64,000 nt of DNA from Jejudonia soesokkakensis (GTDB lineage: Bacteria; Bacteroidota; Bacteroidia; Flavobacteriales; Flavobacteriaceae). The notes under the pieces are model-generated. The model made no database searches and had not been told where the DNA came from. It saw nothing but the letters and a program-made list of their open reading frames with translations. The stretch spans positions 62,001 to 126,000 of the forward strand of contig NZ_JBHTBN010000004.1 of assembly GCF_042664795.1 (NCBI RefSeq), written 5' to 3'. A program made the translations under genes and the position numbers. This document shows, in pieces, positions 59,956 through 64,000 of the stretch. The first letter of the stretch is position 1; each line of letters begins with the position of its first letter.

Positions 59956-60834
59956 ATGGCCACATCTTTTGAAAAATATCAAAAACGCAGATTGATATCG
60001 TCTTACTTTTCAGTAGTGATAAGTATTTCATTGGTACTATTTTTATTAGGTTTATTAGGTCTTTTAGTACTGAATAGCAAGCGGGTGGGTGATTATTTTA
60101 AGGAGCAAATCCCTATTGTTGTTTTTCTGAAAGATTCAGCAAAAGAAGTAGAGATTACTCAACTGAAGCAAAGTCTGGCACTTGCAGATTATACCAAATC
60201 TGCCGAGTATGTAAGTAAAGAACAGGCGGCAGAAGAACACAGCGCTGTGATTGGCGAAGATTTTATGGAGTATCTAGGGGATAACCCGTTACAAAATAGT
60301 ATCGATGTACGTATGATAGCCGAGTTTGTCACGCCTGAAAAGGTAGAAGAGATTGTTTCAGAAATAAAAAGCAAGGATTTTGTAGATGATGTAGTATATG
60401 ATAAACCCCTTATTCAACAGCTAACAGATAATGTAAAAAAGATCAGTTTTTGGGTTTTAGTGGTTGCTGGATTATTTTTATTTATTGCGGTGTTATTAAT
60501 AAATAGTTCAATACGATTGTCGGTGTATGCAAAGCGTTTTACCATAAAAACCATGCAGATGGTAGGAGCTACCAAACGTTTTATTCGCAAACCTTTTATA
60601 TGGAATTCTATTAAATTGGGTTTGATCGGTGCCGTAGTCGCTATGATTGGAATGGCAGCAGTATTATATTATGTTGATAAAAGTTTTCCAGAGCTATATC
60701 TATTAAACGACAAGGTTTTATTAGGAGCTCTGTTTGTTTTTGTGCTATTTATGGGCTTTTTTATTACCTGGTTAAGCACTTTTTTTGCGACGCAACGCTT
60801 CCTGAATTTAAGAACAGATGAATTGTATTATTAA
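59956..60834 (+). CDS. ftsX: Cell division permease-like protein FtsX
   Basis: 292 residues. One membrane helix near 25-45, an extracytoplasmic domain (about 50-165, IPIVVFLKDSAKEVEITQLK), then three helices in the FtsX/MacB-like permease domain (VVAGLFLFIAVLLINSSIRL, IWNSIKLGLIGAVVAMIGMA, VFVLFMGFFITWLSTFF). FtsX couples FtsE ATPase to peptidoglycan hydrolases. FtsE is not adjacent here, as usual in this group. The gene starts a plus-strand run to truB. Confidence 0.93.
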   Translation: MATSFEKYQKRRLISSYFSVVISISLVLFLLGLLGLLVLNSKRVGDYFKEQIPIVVFLKDSAKEVEITQLKQSLALADYTKSAEYVSKEQAAEEHSAVIGEDFMEYLGDNPLQNSIDVRMIAEFVTPEKVEEIVSEIKSKDFVDDVVYDKPLIQQLTDNVKKISFWVLVVAGLFLFIAVLLINSSIRLSVYAKRFTIKTMQMVGATKRFIRKPFIWNSIKLGLIGAVVAMIGMAAVLYYVDKSFPELYLLNDKVLLGALFVFVLFMGFFITWLSTFFATQRFLNLRTDELYY

Positions 60835-61183
60835 AAAAATAATGCTTTTATTGGCAGTGATGGTGAGTTTGCAAAGCTGCCTCATACAAGATCCAAAACC
60901 AGAAGAATGCGATATCATTGACATTACAGTTACCGATATTTATGAGACCTCCTCCTATGATATTGTTTTTAAAGATGGAGGGACAGATTTTTATTATATT
61001 AACCGTGGTACCGAGAGAGGACTAACTGTAGCGGGTTTAGATTCAATAGTTTTAGGAAAAAAAGTTACCTTGCACCTGCCTAGATTATTTTATGGAACAT
61101 CTGAGCATATTGCGCAGCTGGCAATAGGTGATAACATAATTTTTACAGAATTTTCTTCGGAAAGAGAATCATTCGAAGATTAA
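60818..61183 (+). CDS. Small lipoprotein of unknown function
   Basis: 121 residues. The signal MNCIIKKIMLLLAVMVSLQSC ends in lipobox LQSC. The mature part is beta-rich (IIDITVTDIYETSSYDIVFKDGGTDFYYI) and charged. I do not recognise a family. The ATG at 60818 overlaps the ftsX stop by 17 nt and gives a good basic n-region; a later ATG at 60842 lacks it. It lies 11 nt before the DUF3098 gene, so it belongs to the ftsX-truB operon. Confidence 0.75.
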   Translation: MNCIIKKIMLLLAVMVSLQSCLIQDPKPEECDIIDITVTDIYETSSYDIVFKDGGTDFYYINRGTERGLTVAGLDSIVLGKKVTLHLPRLFYGTSEHIAQLAIGDNIIFTEFSSERESFED

Positions 61184-61194
61184 ATATTAACATT

Positions 61195-61458
61195 TTGGGA
61201 GAGAAAAAACGAAAACAAGAAGCTAAAAAAAATGAAACCTTCATTTTTGAAAAAAAGAACTATACGTTTATGTTGATTGGCATCGCTTTTATTGCGGTTG
61301 GATTTATTTTAATGATGGGTGGCGGTAGTGATGATCCAAATGTGTTTAACCCCGAGATTTATAACTGGCGACGTATTCGCTTAGCACCTGCACTTATTTT
61401 GATTGGCTTCGGAATAGAAGTGTATGCCATTTTATTGAATCCAACTAAAGGCAAATAA
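61195..61458 (+). CDS. DUF3098 small membrane protein
   Basis: 87 residues with a TTG start (61195-61197). A basic N-terminus (GEKKRKQEAKKNE) precedes helix 1 (FMLIGIAFIAVGFILMMGGG), a loop with DDPNVFNPEIYNWRRIRLAP and helix 2 (ALILIGFGIEVYAILL). The pattern is the DUF3098 family, conserved beside ftsX and uppP in Bacteroidota; the role is unknown. It precedes uppP by 2 nt. Confidence 0.9.
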   Translation: MGEKKRKQEAKKNETFIFEKKNYTFMLIGIAFIAVGFILMMGGGSDDPNVFNPEIYNWRRIRLAPALILIGFGIEVYAILLNPTKGK

Positions 61459-61460
61459 AC

Positions 61461-62258
61461 ATGGACGCATGGGAAGCCATTGTTCTTGGAATTATCCAAG
61501 GGTTTACCGAATTTTTACCTGTTTCTTCCAGCGGTCATCTTGAATTAGGAAAAGCTATCTTAGGCGATACTTCGGTTCCAGAAGAAAGCCTTTTGTTTAC
61601 AGTAGTGCTTCATTTTGCAACTGCGTTGAGTACCATCGTGGTTTTTAGAAAAGATATTCTCGAAATTATCACACATCTTTTTAAATTCCAATGGAATGAG
61701 GAGACAAAGTTTATTGTAAAAATTAGTATATCGATGCTGCCTGCCGTGGTTGTCGGATTACTTTTTGAAGAACAACTCGAAGCATTTTTTGGAGGAAACA
61801 TTGCCTTTGTAGGCGCGATGCTTATAGTAACCGCAGTTTTACTTTGGTTCGCAGATAAGGCAAAAAATACCGAAAAGCCAGTTTCTTACAGCAATGCATT
61901 TGTAATTGGAATTGCACAGGCCATTGCAATGCTGCCAGGTATTTCAAGAAGTGGTGCCACCATATCAACATCAGTATTATTAGGAAATGATAAAGGAAAA
62001 GCGGCTCGTTTTTCTTTTCTTATGGTCATTCCGTTGATCTTCGGAAAAATAGCCAAAGATCTTGTAGGAGGCGAGCTTACCACAGAAAGTACTAATTTCA
62101 TCTCACTCGGACTAGGTTTTGCAGCAGCTTTTATCTGCGGCTTGATCGCCTGCACCTGGATGATCACGCTGGTAAAGAAGAGTAAGCTTTCCTATTTTGC
62201 AGTGTATTGTGTTATTGTAGGGTTGACAGCCATAGGATTCGGATTATATTCATCGTAA
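61461..62258 (+). CDS. uppP: Undecaprenyl-diphosphatase
   Basis: 265 residues, eight helices. The two catalytic regions are GFTEFLPVSSSGHLELG (E/SGH) and LPGISRSGATISTSVLLGND (the conserved Arg and SGAT). It recycles undecaprenyl diphosphate to the monophosphate carrier for peptidoglycan and confers bacitracin resistance. Its stop overlaps the truB start (TAATG). Confidence 0.96.
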   Translation: MDAWEAIVLGIIQGFTEFLPVSSSGHLELGKAILGDTSVPEESLLFTVVLHFATALSTIVVFRKDILEIITHLFKFQWNEETKFIVKISISMLPAVVVGLLFEEQLEAFFGGNIAFVGAMLIVTAVLLWFADKAKNTEKPVSYSNAFVIGIAQAIAMLPGISRSGATISTSVLLGNDKGKAARFSFLMVIPLIFGKIAKDLVGGELTTESTNFISLGLGFAAAFICGLIACTWMITLVKKSKLSYFAVYCVIVGLTAIGFGLYSS

Positions 62259-62947
62259 TGACTGGAGAAGATTACAAAAACGGACAAGTACTTTTAATCG
62301 ACAAACCGTTGGGATGGACTTCTTTTCAAGTGGTGAATAAACTGCGGTATTTAATTAAGAAGCAATATGGGATTAAAAAAATAAAAGTTGGTCATGCTGG
62401 CACTTTAGATCCGTTGGCGACAGGCTTACTTATTATTTGTACAGGAAAGTTTACCAAACAGATCAACACCTACCAAGCACAACATAAAGAGTACACAGGA
62501 ACAATTACCTTGGGTGCTACAACACCAAGTTATGATTTGGAAACGGAAGTGGATGCTACCTTTAAAACTTCAGCGATCACCGAAACACAGATACAAGAAG
62601 CAACTCATCAATTTATTGGAGATATTTTACAACAACCTCCGGTTTTTTCAGCCTTAAAGAAAGAAGGAAAACGATTATATGAATATGCCAGAGCAGGCGA
62701 AGAAGTGACAATACCAAAGCGGGAAGTACATATTTTGGCCTTTGAAATCACAAATATTGAAATGCCAAATGTTGCCTTTAGAGTGGCTTGTAGTAAAGGA
62801 ACCTACATCAGATCTTTAGCGCACGATTTTGGGAAAGCACTAGATAATGGAGCTCATCTTTCGGCTTTAAGACGTACTAAAATTGGAGATTTTGATGTAG
62901 AGGACGCTATAAGTGTTGCTGCGTTTGAAGACCTGTTAACACGTTAA
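62258..62947 (+). CDS. truB: tRNA pseudouridine(55) synthase
   Basis: The frame opens at 62207, but the ATG at 62258 (MTGEDYKNGQVLLIDKPLGWTS), 1 nt into the uppP stop, is the natural start, giving 229 residues. The catalytic aspartate lies in VGHAGTLDPLATGLL. It isomerises U55 in the T-loop of tRNAs. The C-terminal part (CSKGTYIRSLAHDFGKAL) matches the family; no PUA extension is present. Confidence 0.96.
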   Translation: MTGEDYKNGQVLLIDKPLGWTSFQVVNKLRYLIKKQYGIKKIKVGHAGTLDPLATGLLIICTGKFTKQINTYQAQHKEYTGTITLGATTPSYDLETEVDATFKTSAITETQIQEATHQFIGDILQQPPVFSALKKEGKRLYEYARAGEEVTIPKREVHILAFEITNIEMPNVAFRVACSKGTYIRSLAHDFGKALDNGAHLSALRRTKIGDFDVEDAISVAAFEDLLTR

Positions 62948-63007
62948 AAAAGCTACAATTGGCTCGATTTATGTTGAGTTTTGACTAAAAATTAGTTTCT
63001 TGCATTC

Positions 63008-63730
63008 ATGAATTTTAACTATTCATACCGCGCATTTTTGATTACGTCGCTTCTCTTCGGAATATTCTTTCTTATTTTATACTCTATAAAATTGTCGAGT
63101 GAACCAGAAGAAGTCTATGAAAAATATGATGTTGCCTATGAGGACGAACCTGTTTTAACCGAAGAAGAAATGGAAGCGTTGGCTGCTTCAGAAGATAATT
63201 TAACTGCTATAGAAACAAATCGTGCCTACAACGAAGCAGAGAAATTTTTAAAAGAAACACAGAATACTAATGAAGATCTTTCCGCAGAAGACTTACAACG
63301 AATAATGGACGAGCTGGAAGCTGCTATTAAAAATACCGAAGGTTCAAATTCAGAAAGTATTGAAAAAGCAAAAGAGAAAATTGCCGAAACCAAAGCGCAA
63401 ATCGAAAAAAGTAATGCCCAGCAGGAAAGTGGCTCAAACGGTACCAGTAGAAAAACCACAATAAGGTATCGGTTGGTAGACCGAAAGGCCATCGCCCTTC
63501 CCAATCCTGTATATACCTGCAATGCCGGCGGAAAAATAGTTCTATCCATCGAAGTAGATGAATTGGGTTATATTACAAAAGCAACATTTAACAGAGGCTT
63601 ATCCACAACCACCAATGGGTGCTTAATTGACAGTGCTATGGAATATGCGAACAACTCGCGATTTTCTTCAAAAGCAGGAAAAGACTCCCAACTAGGTACA
63701 ATAACCTATAATTTTCCGGGACAAGGCTAG
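63008..63730 (+). CDS. TonB-like envelope protein
   Basis: 240 residues. An N-terminal membrane anchor (RAFLITSLLFGIFFLILYSIKL), an acidic segment (EEVYEKYDVAYEDEPVLTEEEMEAL), a coiled coil at about 85-140 (AEDLQRIMDELEAAIKNTEG, IEKAKEKIAETKAQIEKSN) and a C-terminal TonB-like domain (VDRKAIALPNPVYTCNAGGKIVLSIEVDELGYITKA). It resembles energy-transducer TonB proteins but the usual proline-rich linker is replaced by a coiled coil. The stop overlaps that of the converging thioredoxin gene in a CTAG palindrome. Confidence 0.8.
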   Translation: MNFNYSYRAFLITSLLFGIFFLILYSIKLSSEPEEVYEKYDVAYEDEPVLTEEEMEALAASEDNLTAIETNRAYNEAEKFLKETQNTNEDLSAEDLQRIMDELEAAIKNTEGSNSESIEKAKEKIAETKAQIEKSNAQQESGSNGTSRKTTIRYRLVDRKAIALPNPVYTCNAGGKIVLSIEVDELGYITKATFNRGLSTTTNGCLIDSAMEYANNSRFSSKAGKDSQLGTITYNFPGQG

Positions 63731-64000
63731 GAGATAAGCTGTTTAAGATCCTGAATTGTATTTTGCCCTTTATCCTTATTGTACCATACCTGTAACTCTT
63801 GTTTAAATTCTGGTGTGAGTACTCCGTGTATCGTTTTATATTCTGCAACCATTTTACTCGCAACACTAGGTCTGGGCCCCCATGTTGCTATAAGTTTATT
63901 TGTTTTATTATTTAGGACAATTAATTTTGGAATCGATAAGCTTCCGTTGGTTAAGAACTGGTTCATTACCTCTAGATTCTCATCCCGTAGCGCAACTTTA
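63727..64000 (-). CDS. Partial thioredoxin family protein (C-terminal part)
   Basis: The frame enters from the right edge and ends at a TAG (63727-63729). The visible 91 residues include GSLSIPKLIVLNNKTNKLIATWGPRPSVASKM, with the cis-Pro region SIPKLIVL typical of thioredoxin folds, and end DLKQLIS. It matches the Thioredoxin_9-type proteins of Bacteroidota. The N-terminus with any active-site CxxC lies outside the window, so redox activity cannot be judged. Confidence 0.82.
   Translation of the reverse strand, partial: KVALRDENLEVMNQFLTNGSLSIPKLIVLNNKTNKLIATWGPRPSVASKMVAEYKTIHGVLTPEFKQELQVWYNKDKGQNTIQDLKQLIS

Noticed and set aside
1..64000. Insertion sequences, prophage or integrative element
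   Set aside because: I found no transposase, integrase, phage structural gene or long terminal inverted repeats.

Overview
The window is about 64 kb of AT-rich chromosome (roughly 36-38% G+C by eye) from a member of the Bacteroidota, most likely a marine Flavobacteriaceae. The evidence is a type IX secretion sorting tail on an M36 protease, a carboxypeptidase-regulatory-like TonB receptor, 7TMR-DISM and giant GAF-like histidine kinases, DUF3098/DUF3109/DUF4286/DUF6428 proteins, an ATP-type PckA, a TANNTTTG-type promoter and few Shine-Dalgarno sequences. I saw no insertion sequence, prophage, CRISPR array or rRNA operon. One tRNA-Leu(CAA) is present.

Layout. (1) 1-10.9 kb, minus strand: a tightly packed signalling operon. 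In transcription order it encodes a 2344-residue cytoplasmic kinase with an NTF2-like domain and ten tandem sensor-like modules, a 7TMR-DISM membrane kinase, a lone receiver, a receiver fused to a class III adenylate cyclase, and the start of a small membrane protein resembling the Pycsar effector family (cut by the window edge). (2) 11.1-12.4 kb: arsR-DUF6428-arsC arsenic genes. (3) 12.5-26.2 kb, all minus: small enzymes, mgtE, rsmA, a TPR protein, serS, an HTTM/carboxylase-like protein, ribF, pth, rplY and prs, with a three-way-junction RNA-like element between rplY and prs. (4) 26.3-35.6 kb: tRNA-Leu, nrdA/nrdB, DUF3109, marC, an S41 protease, a dCMP deaminase and a HupE-like protein. (5) 35.7-44.1 kb: a probable phosphate-acquisition block comprising a PiT transporter with a PhoU-like tail, an OprP-like porin, a MORN protein, a surface beta-helix lipoprotein and a TonB receptor. 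Direct repeats spaced by exactly 11 bp, the geometry of PhoB-type operators, lie upstream of its transcription units. (6) 44.3-64 kb: dgt, the secreted M36 protease, dxs, tadA, pckA, a saccharopine dehydrogenase-like enzyme, M23 and YugP peptidases, leuS, a UbiA prenyltransferase, then ftsX-lipoprotein-DUF3098-uppP-truB-TonB-like and a partial thioredoxin.

The most unusual signals are: the two-component/cyclase/Pycsar-effector-like operon; the ten-fold module expansion in its kinase; an octamer (TTCCGAAG or its complement) occurring about 28 times where one or two are expected, in all frames and between genes, but almost absent from the two accessory-looking blocks; the 11-bp-phased operators; short hairpins placed directly before the start codons of at least five genes; and a repeat element read in frame inside leuS.
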